Assembly (NCBI GenBank): GCA_020636315.1
Contig: JACJYA010000002.1
Coordinates: forward strand, 310,001 to 374,000
Source of the DNA: Lewinellaceae bacterium
GTDB lineage: Bacteria > Bacteroidota > Bacteroidia > Chitinophagales > Saprospiraceae
Direction: 5' to 3'
DNA: 64,000 nt
Below, in pieces: positions 1 through 9,300 of the stretch. Both the position numbers and the translations under genes were made by a program. Position 1 is the stretch's first letter. Each line of letters begins with the position of its first letter. A model generated the notes under the pieces. That model was not told the DNA's origin, did no database searches, and worked only from the letters and a program-made list of their open reading frames with translations.

Positions 1-812
1 AAGCGCTCATCAGCGATGATTTCGCCCGGCGCTTCGGCATCAGCCCCGGCAGCCCGGTCACCCTCTTTGGTTCCACCATGTACGGCGGTATGGCCTTCGC
101 CAATTTCACCGTGGCGGGCACCGTCCGCTTCGGCATGCGGGCACTCGACCGGGGCGCCATAATCATCGATATCACCGATGCGCAGGCAGCGCTGGATATG
201 GCCGATGCCACAGGAGAGATCCTGGGCTTCTTCAGGGATGGCCAATACGACGGAGAGAAAGCAGCTGCGATTAAAGAAGCGTTCAACGCCCGGTATGAGG
301 GCGACCCCGACGAATTTGCCCCCACTATGCTTCGCCTGAACGACCAGAACGGGCTGGAAGATTATTTGGCTTTGTCCGAAAGCATTTCGGGCATCATGAT
401 CTTCGTTTTTGTGCTGGCCATGTCGATCGTGCTCTGGAACACCGGCCTGCTGGGCGGGCTGCGCCGATACAACGAGTTCGGCATCCGCCTGGCAATGGGT
501 GAGGAAAAGGGCCATATTTACCGCAGCCTGATCACCGAGTCGGTACTGATCGGAACGATCGGGTCGGTGGCAGGCACTGCCTTGGGGCTGGCTGCTGCCT
601 TCTACCTGCAGGAATATGGCCTCGATTTTGGGGACGCCGTACAGGGTGGTGGCATCATGATGCCGGAGGTGTTCCGAACCCGGGTCGGGCCGGAGGCCTT
701 TTACATCGGCTTCATTCCCGGCCTGTTTTCCATGGTCCTGGGCAACGCCCTTTCCGGCATCGGCATTTACAAGCGAAGGACGTCGGTTTTGATTAAGGAA
801 TTGAGCGTTTAG
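1..812 (+). CDS. ABC transporter permease, FtsX/MacB type (C-terminal part)
   Basis: The frame is open to the left edge (reading from base 3), so this is the 3' part of a gene. About 110 residues of periplasmic region (ending near YLALSES) are followed by a hydrophobic segment (ISGIMIFVFVLAMSIVLWN), a cytoplasmic stretch with the FtsX-like phrase RRYNEFGIRLAMGEEKGHIY, and two more membrane segments. This is the usual C-terminal layout of MacB/LolCE-like permeases, which extract or export lipoproteins, lipids or peptides using a separate ATPase. The ATPase is not in the window. The next gene, 14 bp downstream, is a LolA-like protein, which fits an envelope lipoprotein or lipid handling operon. 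The family call is firm; the substrate is unknown. Confidence 0.85.
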   Translation, partial: ALISDDFARRFGISPGSPVTLFGSTMYGGMAFANFTVAGTVRFGMRALDRGAIIIDITDAQAALDMADATGEILGFFRDGQYDGEKAAAIKEAFNARYEGDPDEFAPTMLRLNDQNGLEDYLALSESISGIMIFVFVLAMSIVLWNTGLLGGLRRYNEFGIRLAMGEEKGHIYRSLITESVLIGTIGSVAGTALGLAAAFYLQEYGLDFGDAVQGGGIMMPEVFRTRVGPEAFYIGFIPGLFSMVLGNALSGIGIYKRRTSVLIKELSV

Positions 813-826
813 AGCAAGCATCAAAC

Positions 827-1579
827 ATGAAATCTTTCAACATGAAAAATACAACAATCCTCATTCTATCTATTCTCTTTCTATCTGCCTTCAGCGTTTC
901 CCCCGGGGCGGATGAGATCCTGAAGAAGGTAGAAGAAAACATGTCTTCCGAGAACCGCGTCTTCGAATCAGAAATGATCATCCACGGGCGGCGCGGCAGC
1001 CGGACGATCACTTCCAAAACCTACTCGGTGGGCGACAAGCAATCCTTCACCGAATACCTCTCCCCCCCCCGCGAGGCGGGCACCAAGATGCTCAAGCTGG
1101 AGAGCCAGCTGTGGATCTATTCTCCTTCCACCGACCGCACCATACAGATCTCCGGGCACCTGCTCCGGCAGTCGGTCATGGGCTCCGACCTGTCTTATGA
1201 GGACATGATGGACGACCGAAAACTCACTGAGATCTATTCAGCCCGGCTGATTGGGGAAGAAAAAGTGGATGAACGAAACACTTATGCGCTGGAACTCACC
1301 GCTAAAGTGGAGGACGTGGCTTATCACCGCCGCAAAGTATGGGTGGATACGGAACGCTTCGTACCGCTGAGGGAAGAACTCTACGCCAAGAGCGGCCAGC
1401 TGCTGAAACGCACTACTTTGTCAGATGTGCAGAAGATCGACGGCCGCTGGTTTCCTACTGTCGTTGTTTTCAAAGATATGCTCAAGCAGGGAGACGGCAC
1501 GGAATTCCGCATGACGAGCATCCAATTCGACCAGGAGATCCCGGAGTATTTGTTTACCAAGGCTGCCCTAAAGCAGTGA
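827..1579 (+). CDS. Outer membrane lipoprotein-sorting (LolA-like) protein
   Basis: A 250-residue exported protein with an N-terminal signal peptide (hydrophobic ILILSILFLSAFSV) and a LolA/LolB-like half-barrel: strands around SENRVFESEMIIHGRRGSR, a lipid-shielding middle part (LWIYSPSTDRTIQISGHLL, MGSDLSYEDM) and a C-terminal strand set (GRWFPTVVVFKD). The LWIYxP and GSDLSYED phrases are typical of the family annotated as outer membrane lipoprotein-sorting protein that is often encoded beside RND or FtsX-type transporters. It follows the permease by 14 bp and is probably co-transcribed. A second ATG at 842 (MKNTTILI) gives a more ordinary signal peptide and may be the real start. The gene ends 10 bp from the convergent monooxygenase. 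Confidence 0.8.
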   Translation: MKSFNMKNTTILILSILFLSAFSVSPGADEILKKVEENMSSENRVFESEMIIHGRRGSRTITSKTYSVGDKQSFTEYLSPPREAGTKMLKLESQLWIYSPSTDRTIQISGHLLRQSVMGSDLSYEDMMDDRKLTEIYSARLIGEEKVDERNTYALELTAKVEDVAYHRRKVWVDTERFVPLREELYAKSGQLLKRTTLSDVQKIDGRWFPTVVVFKDMLKQGDGTEFRMTSIQFDQEIPEYLFTKAALKQ

Positions 1580-1589
1580 CCTGCCCCTG

Positions 1590-2738
1590 TCAGGCTCCTT
1601 CCATCGTCCGGTTGATATTTGAGGCCAGTTGTTTCAGGGAATAAAAGCGCAGGGCATAATCCCGGACAGCCGCAATAACTTTGGACTTAACGAACATGAT
1701 CCTGGCTAAATTCCGGGAATCTTTCTGGGCATTTTCCACCCGGCTTTTCTGGCGCTTCACATACAGGTGCAACCCGTAATCCAGGTGGTTTTTATCCGTT
1801 CGCGAAAGCTCATCGGCCAGGGCGGAAGCGGAGTCCATGGCCATGGAGGCTCCCACGCCGGCAGTGGGCAAAAAGCCGGCGGCCGAGTCGCCCAGTAAAA
1901 TGATATTTCCCTTTTGCCAGTTTTCCGTCTTACAATCGTGAAATTCCCAGAAATAAGGTTTTTCCATTTTCAGAAATGCCTCCAGGGCACTGTGCAGCTC
2001 CGGATATTCGGGGCGGATCTGAGATTGGATTTCCCAGACGAACTGATGCAACCCCTTCTCATGGGCCACCTCATTGGGGCCTCCCAGGAACACCCCGGTT
2101 TGGTTCTTTACCGGATATAAGCCCATAAAAGAGGAAGCTCCCCAGTATTCTTTATAGCTGTTAACCGGTTCACTGTCCAGCCAGGCCACCCAGCCGCCCC
2201 AGTTGGTATCAAAATAGGCGTATTCATCCTTCTTCCACATCTGCCGGCGGATTTGAGAATGCATGCCATCCGCCGCAATAACCAGATCGAACACCTGACG
2301 GCTGTTATCCGAAAAGGTAACTTCTACGGAGTTATCATTCTGTCGCAGGGTGTTTACGGTTGTCCCGTAATAAATGGAAGACACATCAATTTTTCCAAGC
2401 AGAATTTCGATCAGTGCTCTCCTCGATATCCCCCGGTAAGAGCCATAATCGTCGTTGATGAAATCCAGGGAAAAGGACTTGTTCAGGCTTCCGTCTTCCT
2501 TATGGATCTCGTACTTTTCCATCTGGATACTCCGGGCGAAATATTCCTCGCCGGCATCCAGCTCTGTCAGAACCCTGCCGCCGAGGGGCAATAGCCCGAG
2601 CATATAACCCGATGTATTGAATTTCCCTTCCGGTTCCTTTTCAATGATTACCGGTTTAAATCCTTTTCTCTGCAACAGCCCGGCACAAGTCAGCCCGGCC
2701 ACTCCTGCTCCTACGATGAGAATATTCAAGTCTTGCAT
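1590..2738 (-). CDS. FAD-dependent monooxygenase (PHBH/UbiH-like)
   Basis: A 382-residue flavoprotein of the group A aromatic hydroxylase fold. The N-terminus has the Rossmann motif VGAGVAGLTCAGLLQRKG followed by an acidic strand end (VIIEKE). A DG motif lies near residue 155 (VIAADGMHSQIRRQ), and the second FAD contact GD(S/A) is present as ILLGDSAAGFLPTAGVGASM. These three motifs define the family, which uses NAD(P)H and oxygen to hydroxylate aromatic or polyene-like substrates. No substrate can be read from the sequence. It lies 89 bp after the rhamnosidase on the same strand, but a functional link is not evident. The start ATG at 2738 is right at the FAD strand, as expected. Confidence 0.85.
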   Translation of the reverse strand: MQDLNILIVGAGVAGLTCAGLLQRKGFKPVIIEKEPEGKFNTSGYMLGLLPLGGRVLTELDAGEEYFARSIQMEKYEIHKEDGSLNKSFSLDFINDDYGSYRGISRRALIEILLGKIDVSSIYYGTTVNTLRQNDNSVEVTFSDNSRQVFDLVIAADGMHSQIRRQMWKKDEYAYFDTNWGGWVAWLDSEPVNSYKEYWGASSFMGLYPVKNQTGVFLGGPNEVAHEKGLHQFVWEIQSQIRPEYPELHSALEAFLKMEKPYFWEFHDCKTENWQKGNIILLGDSAAGFLPTAGVGASMAMDSASALADELSRTDKNHLDYGLHLYVKRQKSRVENAQKDSRNLARIMFVKSKVIAAVRDYALRFYSLKQLASNINRTMEGA

Positions 2739-2827
2739 TTGCCTTTTTTACATTCAAAGAATTTTCTATTGGATGTAATTTTTGAAGCAAATGTTTACAG
2801 CTTTCCAATGGTTTTTGGTTTTATCAC

Positions 2828-5587
2828 TCAGTATTCAAAAACATAAGTTCCCGAGCCCACTTCCAACACCGTATCCTCTCCATCCTGCCGCACGCCCAAC
2901 ACCCCATCTCCCACTCTCCCACTCTCCCCTTCTCTCCCTCTCCCCTTCTCTCCCAAAAGCTCCCCATCCAACCGCACTCCGGCCATTTCCGCTCCCGGCA
3001 GGCGCACCGTCGCCCGGGTATTCGGAGGAATGGACACTTCTATCTTCAACCTGTCGCCATCCCGCTCCCAGCCGGACTCGATGACCCCGTAAGGGCACTC
3101 GTGCATGGCGCGGGCGAAGCTCAGCGAATCCGTCGGCGCCGGCTGAATAACAATATGTTTGTAACCAGGGTTTGCCGGATCGATAGCGATGCCGGCCACC
3201 CGGCGGTAGAGCCAGTCGCCGATAGCTCCGTAGGCATAGTGGTTGAAGGAGTTCATGCCCACGTTCTGGAAAGAACCGTCGGGCTTAATGCCGTCCCAGC
3301 GCTCCCAGATGGTGGTGGCGCCCATGGTTACGGGGTAGAGCCAGGAGGGGTATTTTCGGCGGAAGAGCAGATCATAGGCCAGGTCCGTAAAGCCGTATTC
3401 GGAAAGCACGTGGCAGATGTGGGGCGTACCCAGAAAGCCGGTGGTGATATGGCCATAGCGGCGCACGTTCTCCGCCAGGCGTTCGGCGGCCTGCCGGCGT
3501 TGATCTTCCGGTAGCATATCGAAGGCCAGAGCCAGCACGTAAGCCGTTTGGGTACTGCTGGCCAGGCGGCCATTGGGGGTCATGTACTCCCGAAGGAAGG
3601 CCGCTTTGATGTTGTCCAGCAGCTTCGCATAATGTGCCTCGTCTTCCTTTTTGCCCAAAACTGCCGCCGCTTTTCGGAGGATGTCGGTAGAATGAGCGAA
3701 AAAGCACTGGGCGATGAGGTACTTATCGGTCACCGCCGAACGGCCGTCGTTGTCGTCATCCGGGCGGTAGAACAGCCAGTCGCCGAAGTGGAAGCCCTCG
3801 TCCCAGAGGAAGCCCTCTCCGGCCTGTCCGGCCATATAGCCCACCCAGCCTTTCATGCTCTCGTATTGCTGCTCAAGGAAGCGCTTGTCGCCATAGGCCA
3901 GGTAGAGGTTCCAGGGGATGATGGTGGCGGCGTCGGCCCAGCCGGCGGAGGCGCAGTCCGTCTTTTTCAGCACCTGAGGAATGACAAAGGGTATGGCGCC
4001 ATCTTCTCGCTGGTCGGCGGCCACGTCGCCCAGCCACTTCAGGAAAAAAGCGGCGACATCATAGTTGAACGCCGCGGTCCGGGAGAAGGCCTGAGCGTCG
4101 CCCGTCCAGCCCAGGCGCTCATCGCGCTGGGGGCAATCGGTAGGCACGTCGAGGAAGTTGCCCTTCTGCCCCCATTGAATGTTGTGCTGCAACTGGTTGA
4201 TAAGTGGTGCGGAACATTCGAAGCTGCCAGCCTTTGCCATATCGGAGTGGATGGCCACAGCGGTTACCGATTCCGGTGTCAGTTCACCCGGCCAGTTTTC
4301 CACCTTCGCGTAGCGGAACCCCATAAAAGTGAAGTGGGGCTCATACACCTCCTCTCCCCCACCCCGAAGCGTATATTCCAGGCGGGCCTTGGCCTTGCGG
4401 AGGTTGGCGGTGTAGAAATTGCCGTCCTTGTCGAGCACTTCGGCGTGTTCTACTTTTACGGTATGCCCGGCCGGGCCTTTCAGGCGCAGGCGCACCCAGC
4501 CGGTCAGGTTCTGGCCGAAGTCGATGGCCTGCTCGCCTTTGGGGGTGGTAAATACTCTTACCGGCTGCATTTCCTGGATCTTCCGCACCGGCACGCCGAC
4601 GGTCGAGATGATATTGTTTTTGGGATACTCCGCCATTTTTACCGGCTGCCAGCCTTTGGCATCGAAGCCGGGGGCAGCCCAGCCTTTATGCTCCTTCCGG
4701 GCGTCATACACTTCCCCGTCGTAGATATCCGATTCTAATATCGGCCCGGTGGCGGCCCGCCAATCCTTGTCGCTGGCGATCACTTCCCTCCGGCCATCGG
4801 CATATTCCACCTCAACCTGCATCAGCAGGGCCAGCTCGCTGCCGTAGTGATTGCGCTGAAACACCCAGCCGATTCGGCCGCGGTACCAGCCGTCGCCCAG
4901 GATGACGCCGATGGCATTGGGGCCCTCCTTCAACTGGCCGGTGATGTCGTACACCTGGTACTGCAGGCGTTCGTTGTAGCTCGTCCACCCCGGAGTGAAT
5001 ACCTGATCGCCCACCTTCTCCCCGTTGAGGTAGGCCAGGTACAGGCCCCGGGAAGTGATGTACGCCCGGGCGCGGGCTACCGCGCCATTCAGCTCAAAAG
5101 TACGGCGCAGCATGGGCGCCGGCCGGGGGGCGGTTTCGTCTTCCTTCCAGGGAACAGCGATCCATTGGGCCCGCCAGCCTTCCGGGCCGCCCAGGCCCAT
5201 CTCCCACCAGGCCGGCGGGCTCCAGCCGGAAGCATTTCCCTGCTCATCCCATACGCGCACCTGCCAGTAGTAACGCTTCCCGGCTTCGAGGGGTGCTCCT
5301 GCATAAGGAACATAAAGGGACTGCGAAGAGGACACCCGCCCGCTGTCCCAGTGCAGGCCGCGGCCCTCCTTCAGCTGATCCGGCCCTTCCGCCACCCAAA
5401 CCTGGTAGGCGGCCTGCAGGACATTCCGCTCATCCGACTGCAGCTGCCAGCTCAGCCGTGGGTGCTGCTCGTCGATGCCGAGCGGGTTGATGCGGTGTTC
5501 GCAGCTCAGGTTCGACACGCTTAAGGATTGGGAAAAAACAAAGGCGGGCAGGAAGGCCCCAAGCAGAAAAAGGAATAGCGCTCTCAT
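2828..5587 (-). CDS. Alpha-L-rhamnosidase, GH78
   Basis: A 919-residue exported glycosidase that releases terminal alpha-L-rhamnose. A signal peptide (LFLFLLGAFLPAFVFSQ) is followed by a fibronectin-like domain (about 22-130), an N-terminal beta-sandwich, the (alpha/alpha)6 catalytic barrel and a C-terminal beta-domain. The catalytic acid should be E490 in DCPQRDERLGWTGD and the base E762 in TTIWERWDG, matching the two conserved GH78 glutamates. The last 45 residues are odd: the C-terminal domain runs into a Gly/Glu/Arg-rich stretch encoded by a GA-rich tract (2884-2960) before resuming as TVLEVGSGTYVFEY. No T9SS tail is seen, so the enzyme is probably periplasmic. Its neighbours do not form a rhamnan PUL. 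Confidence 0.93.
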   Translation of the reverse strand: MRALFLFLLGAFLPAFVFSQSLSVSNLSCEHRINPLGIDEQHPRLSWQLQSDERNVLQAAYQVWVAEGPDQLKEGRGLHWDSGRVSSSQSLYVPYAGAPLEAGKRYYWQVRVWDEQGNASGWSPPAWWEMGLGGPEGWRAQWIAVPWKEDETAPRPAPMLRRTFELNGAVARARAYITSRGLYLAYLNGEKVGDQVFTPGWTSYNERLQYQVYDITGQLKEGPNAIGVILGDGWYRGRIGWVFQRNHYGSELALLMQVEVEYADGRREVIASDKDWRAATGPILESDIYDGEVYDARKEHKGWAAPGFDAKGWQPVKMAEYPKNNIISTVGVPVRKIQEMQPVRVFTTPKGEQAIDFGQNLTGWVRLRLKGPAGHTVKVEHAEVLDKDGNFYTANLRKAKARLEYTLRGGGEEVYEPHFTFMGFRYAKVENWPGELTPESVTAVAIHSDMAKAGSFECSAPLINQLQHNIQWGQKGNFLDVPTDCPQRDERLGWTGDAQAFSRTAAFNYDVAAFFLKWLGDVAADQREDGAIPFVIPQVLKKTDCASAGWADAATIIPWNLYLAYGDKRFLEQQYESMKGWVGYMAGQAGEGFLWDEGFHFGDWLFYRPDDDNDGRSAVTDKYLIAQCFFAHSTDILRKAAAVLGKKEDEAHYAKLLDNIKAAFLREYMTPNGRLASSTQTAYVLALAFDMLPEDQRRQAAERLAENVRRYGHITTGFLGTPHICHVLSEYGFTDLAYDLLFRRKYPSWLYPVTMGATTIWERWDGIKPDGSFQNVGMNSFNHYAYGAIGDWLYRRVAGIAIDPANPGYKHIVIQPAPTDSLSFARAMHECPYGVIESGWERDGDRLKIEVSIPPNTRATVRLPGAEMAGVRLDGELLGEKGRGREGESGRVGDGVLGVRQDGEDTVLEVGSGTYVFEY
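2884..2960 (-). repeat. Purine-rich minisatellite inside the 3' end of the GH78 gene
   Basis: The plus strand shows reiterated CTCTCCC/CACTCTCCC units; on the coding strand this is GGGAGAG/GTGGGAGAG. It is in frame and encodes a Gly-Glu-Arg-rich stretch near residues 876-901. Similar tracts start at the stop codons of other genes in this window (purL, the WD40-caspase gene, the M28 gene). Confidence 0.75.
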
Positions 5588-6339
5588 TGTTCGTTGGTTT
5601 TTCTGAAAACAAGCCTAATACCCAATCAAGATAGAAACACTTTGGCACGGCGCAAAAAAAGGCGGCGAAACAATTGGCATCAGGCCGGATAGAAGCAGGG
5701 TAGTGAAATTGTTGAGCCTGGCGGGTGAGGAAGGATGGGAAGCAGGCGTTTCAAAAACCGGCCCGAAGCTGGATAATGGCCCCTTGTTTTTGAAACCGGT
5801 TCCACAGGCACTTTCCTACCTGCATTTGCACTGAATCCTGATGAAAAAGAGTAGTTTTAGGAAACGGAAGGTTCATGAGGTGTGGAATCGGGAAGCGGCC
5901 AAATTATTCCGATATTGATTATTCAGCACTAAAGTGGATGAATGAACAGACAAGCGGGGGTATGGAATACTTCAGTAATAAAACTTTGAGAGCTTGTTTG
6001 GAGCTTGCTCCATTTTCAATTGTTATGAAACATTGTATCCTAACCGGCCTTAGAGAGAAGTTTTTTCCAAATATGGGGAAAGACAGGCCATTCTTGATGG
6101 GGATAAATGCAATTACCAAATTTCAATTAGAGCTTGTTTGGAGGCCGGGTTTGATAGCGAAAAGAGTCAATTTTTGGCTGAACCGGCTTGTCCCGTACAC
6201 GAAGTGTCGGGAAGGCGTCTTTTTGAAGAGCGTACCCATAGGTGCGGTCAAAAAAAGCAACGAAGTGTCCGCCAAAAAGTGGCCTTTGCAGCTCAAAAAG
6301 TGGCCTCCAAACAGGCTCTTAGATGTATTATGTGCTCTT
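5588..6339. other. 752-bp non-coding region upstream of the hybrid regulator, with inverted repeats
   Basis: Lies between the divergent GH78 and regulator genes. It contains a perfect 11-bp inverted repeat (GTTTCAAAAAC at 5748-5758, complement at 5785-5795, 26-bp spacer) and then the repeat element described separately. A plus-strand reading frame is open from at least 5875 into the regulator, but its translation before 6340 is not protein-like and runs through the inverted repeat, so I treat it as untranslated or at most leader. No clear TAnnTTTG promoter was found. Confidence 0.5.
5989..6321. repeat. Dispersed repeat family R1 (AGAGCTTGTTTGGAGGCC), with inverted ends
   Basis: The core AGAGCTTGTTTGGAGGCC starts at 6129. 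A complementary copy (GCCTCCAAACAGGCTCTT) lies at 6303-6320, so 6129-6320 is bounded by imperfect inverted repeats of about 18 bp. A partial third copy, AGAGCTTGTTTGGAG, lies at 5989-6003. A second locus at 36812-36847 matches 34 of 36 bases of 6129-6164 and is followed by its own complement. The element is non-coding and resembles a MITE or a palindromic intergenic repeat. It abuts the 5' end of the regulator gene. Confidence 0.7.
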
Positions 6340-9300
6340 GTGATTGCCAGAGCCGGCAGAGCAGCCCTTTTGGCTGCATTTCTTTTATCCTTCGGGATGG
6401 TAAGTGCTCAAAGCAATTATCAGTTTGAAAAATTGGGCGTAAATGAAGGTTTGCCCCATAGTGATGTTCTGGATATTGTTCAGGGCCCCTATGGATTTAT
6501 CTGGATCGCGACCACCAATGGCCTGTGCAGATATGATGGTTTCAATCTGGTTACCTACCGGCACTCCAATTCAGAGATCTACTCGCTTTCAGGCAACCGG
6601 ACGCTTTCCTTATGTTTTACTGCCGACAGCCTTATGCTGGTGGGGACGGAAGGATGTGGGTTGAATATTTACCGTACTGAAGATGACAACTTTAAACCCT
6701 ATAAGCACGCTCCTGATCAGGATAACACCATTTCAAGTAACGTTGTATTTGAAATTTTTCAATCGGAAAGCGGGCAAATCTGGCTGGGGACCGACCATGG
6801 ATTTGATGAATTGATACTGGAGGGGGGTAATGTATCATTTAAAAATATTGTATTTGGCGACCTGGTTGTAAAACAGATTTCGGAGATTGATCCGAACGTC
6901 CTTTGGCTGGCTACAAATCAGGGCATTTATGAGTATGACATCAGGTCAGGCCAATATAAAGTATTGTTTCCTGATCTGATCTTTACTGTTGTATTGCGTT
7001 TGAATGAAAGTGAGGTGCTACTTGGATCTTACTCTGGCCTTTTCTTATGGAATGGAAAAGAATTAAAGTTGGTCAATAGTTCTCCGGTGCTTTCAATGGC
7101 CAAAGACAGTGAAAATAATTTGTGGGTGGGGACAAATGGCGAGGGATTGCTGAAGATGAAAATTCCATCTTTTCAGTCCATCAGGTTTGAATCCAATAAG
7201 TCCAATCCTGCAAGCCTGAGCCATAATGAGCTGCACTCCCTGTATTTAGACAGGTCAGGTATGCTTTGGATTGGAACCCTGGGAGGAGGTGTCAACAAAC
7301 TCAACTTAAGAGCAAAGAAATTTGAATTGTACCAAAATGCGCCATGGCAGGAGAATTCTATAAGCAGCGACCAGGTGATCACTTTTTACGAGGATGAGAA
7401 CCGTTTGTTATGGATCGGCCTCAGAGGCGGAGGAATAAATGTTTTAGACAGGAAAACCTCTAAAATGAGGCACCTTAATCAATCTGAAGATGACCGCCTT
7501 CATAAAGCCAATGTTTCCTCCTTTTTCAAGGACAGAAATGGCAGGTTGTGGATTGGAACATGGCACGGGTTATATATACTTGATCAAAATGATCAGGTAA
7601 CGATTTTAAATGGCAAGACTATTGAATACGAAGTTTTATTGCCGGGCATTTCCGTTGAGAAAATAATTGAGGATTACGATGGCCATCTTTGGTTAAGTAC
7701 AACCAATGGCTTAGTGGAATATGTGCCGGGAGCCGGTGGTTTTTACAAAGGGGATTTTGTACACTATTATCATGACAAATTTAACCCCAACACGCTCAGC
7801 GATAATTTTATCCGTGATATTTATGCAGAGCCTGAGCCCATAGACGGCGCTAAGGTAATATGGGTAGGCACGAGAAATGGCCTCAACCGAATGTCCTTTA
7901 GGCGTAGTGGAGTAATGATCACGCGAATATTTCACGATCCTGCGGATCGCACTTCCCTGCCTGGAAATTTCATATCTGTGATACACAGGGACCATAAGGG
8001 TAACTTATGGATATCTGCATTAGGTGGTGGTTTGTGTAAAATGCTGAAAGGAAGAAATGGTAAAGTAAAAACGAAGTTTCAATGGATAAATAACGAAAGC
8101 GGATTATTGAACAGAGATGTGGAAACGCTGCTGGAGGATGATCAGGGAAGGTTTTGGCTGGGAGGGCACGGGATCACCAGATTTGATCCTGAGAACAATG
8201 AATGGAAATATTATGATGTAAGTGATGGTTTGCAAAGCAATTCGTTCAAAGTATGGTCTGCCTATAAAAATGCAAAAGGGGAGATGATTTTCGGAGGTAC
8301 GGATGGATTCAATATTTTCCATCCGGATAGTATCGCCGATAATCCGGTTGTTCCGAAATTGGTTTTCACCGGTTTCAAAGTTTCCAATCATGAACTGAAA
8401 GCAGGAAGAAAATTCCGGGGCAGGAAGTTGCTGGACAAGAATATTGTAGTGACCAGGAAAATTACCCTTCCTTACTCTATGAATAACATCTCTATCCATT
8501 TTTCAGCATTACATTTCACGTCGCCTGCTAAAAATCAATATCGATTCAAATTGGAAGGGGCGGACAATAACTGGTCCCTTTCCAGTGGGGTGTCAGCCTA
8601 CAGTAACTACACCTATTTAAAGCCGGGAGATTACAGGTTTATTGTCTATGCGAGCAACAATGATAATGTTTGGAATAAAGAGCCTATCCAACTAGACATC
8701 AAAATACTTCCTCCTCTCTGGAGAACGACATCGGCTTACGTGTTCTATGTATTTGTATTCCTCGGGTTACTTTATCTGTACAAGGAGTTTTCCATTATTC
8801 AGGCCAACGAAAAAAACAAGTTGGTGTTGGAGCGTATTAAAAGAAAACAAATTGAAGAGGTCAATGATATCAAACTGCAATTTTTCACGAATGTGTCTCA
8901 TGAATTGCGAACGCCTCTATCGTTAATCAGTGCTCCAATAGAGGAACTTAAAGAAAGCAAGGGCTTAAGCGCCCAGGCAGCGGAGAAGATCAATCTGATA
9001 TACAATAACCTGATTCGAATAACCAGGATCGTTGATGAAATCCTCGATTTTAGAAAATTCGATAAACAGAACATGAAACTTGAGGCCGCTGAAGGAGATG
9101 TTATCCGGTTTATAAAGGAAGTTTCTCTGTTCTTTAATGAGTTAGCCGGGAAAAAGAGCATTAATTATACCTTCCAATCTGACAACCCCGAAGTTTTCCT
9201 TTGGTTTGACCGGGATCAATTGGAAAAGGTATTGTTTAACCTCCTGAGCAATGCCTTCAAATATACTCCGGAAGGAGGAACAGTTTCCATATCATGTACT

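Noticed and set aside
3548..4738. Long plus-strand frame opposite the GH78 gene
   Set aside because: Its translation has no family features and mirrors the GC-rich codons of the GH78 gene, which has clear catalytic motifs on the other strand.
5875..6339. N-terminal extension of the hybrid regulator from ATG 5875
   Set aside because: It translates an inverted-repeat element and would bury the signal peptide about 155 residues inside the protein.
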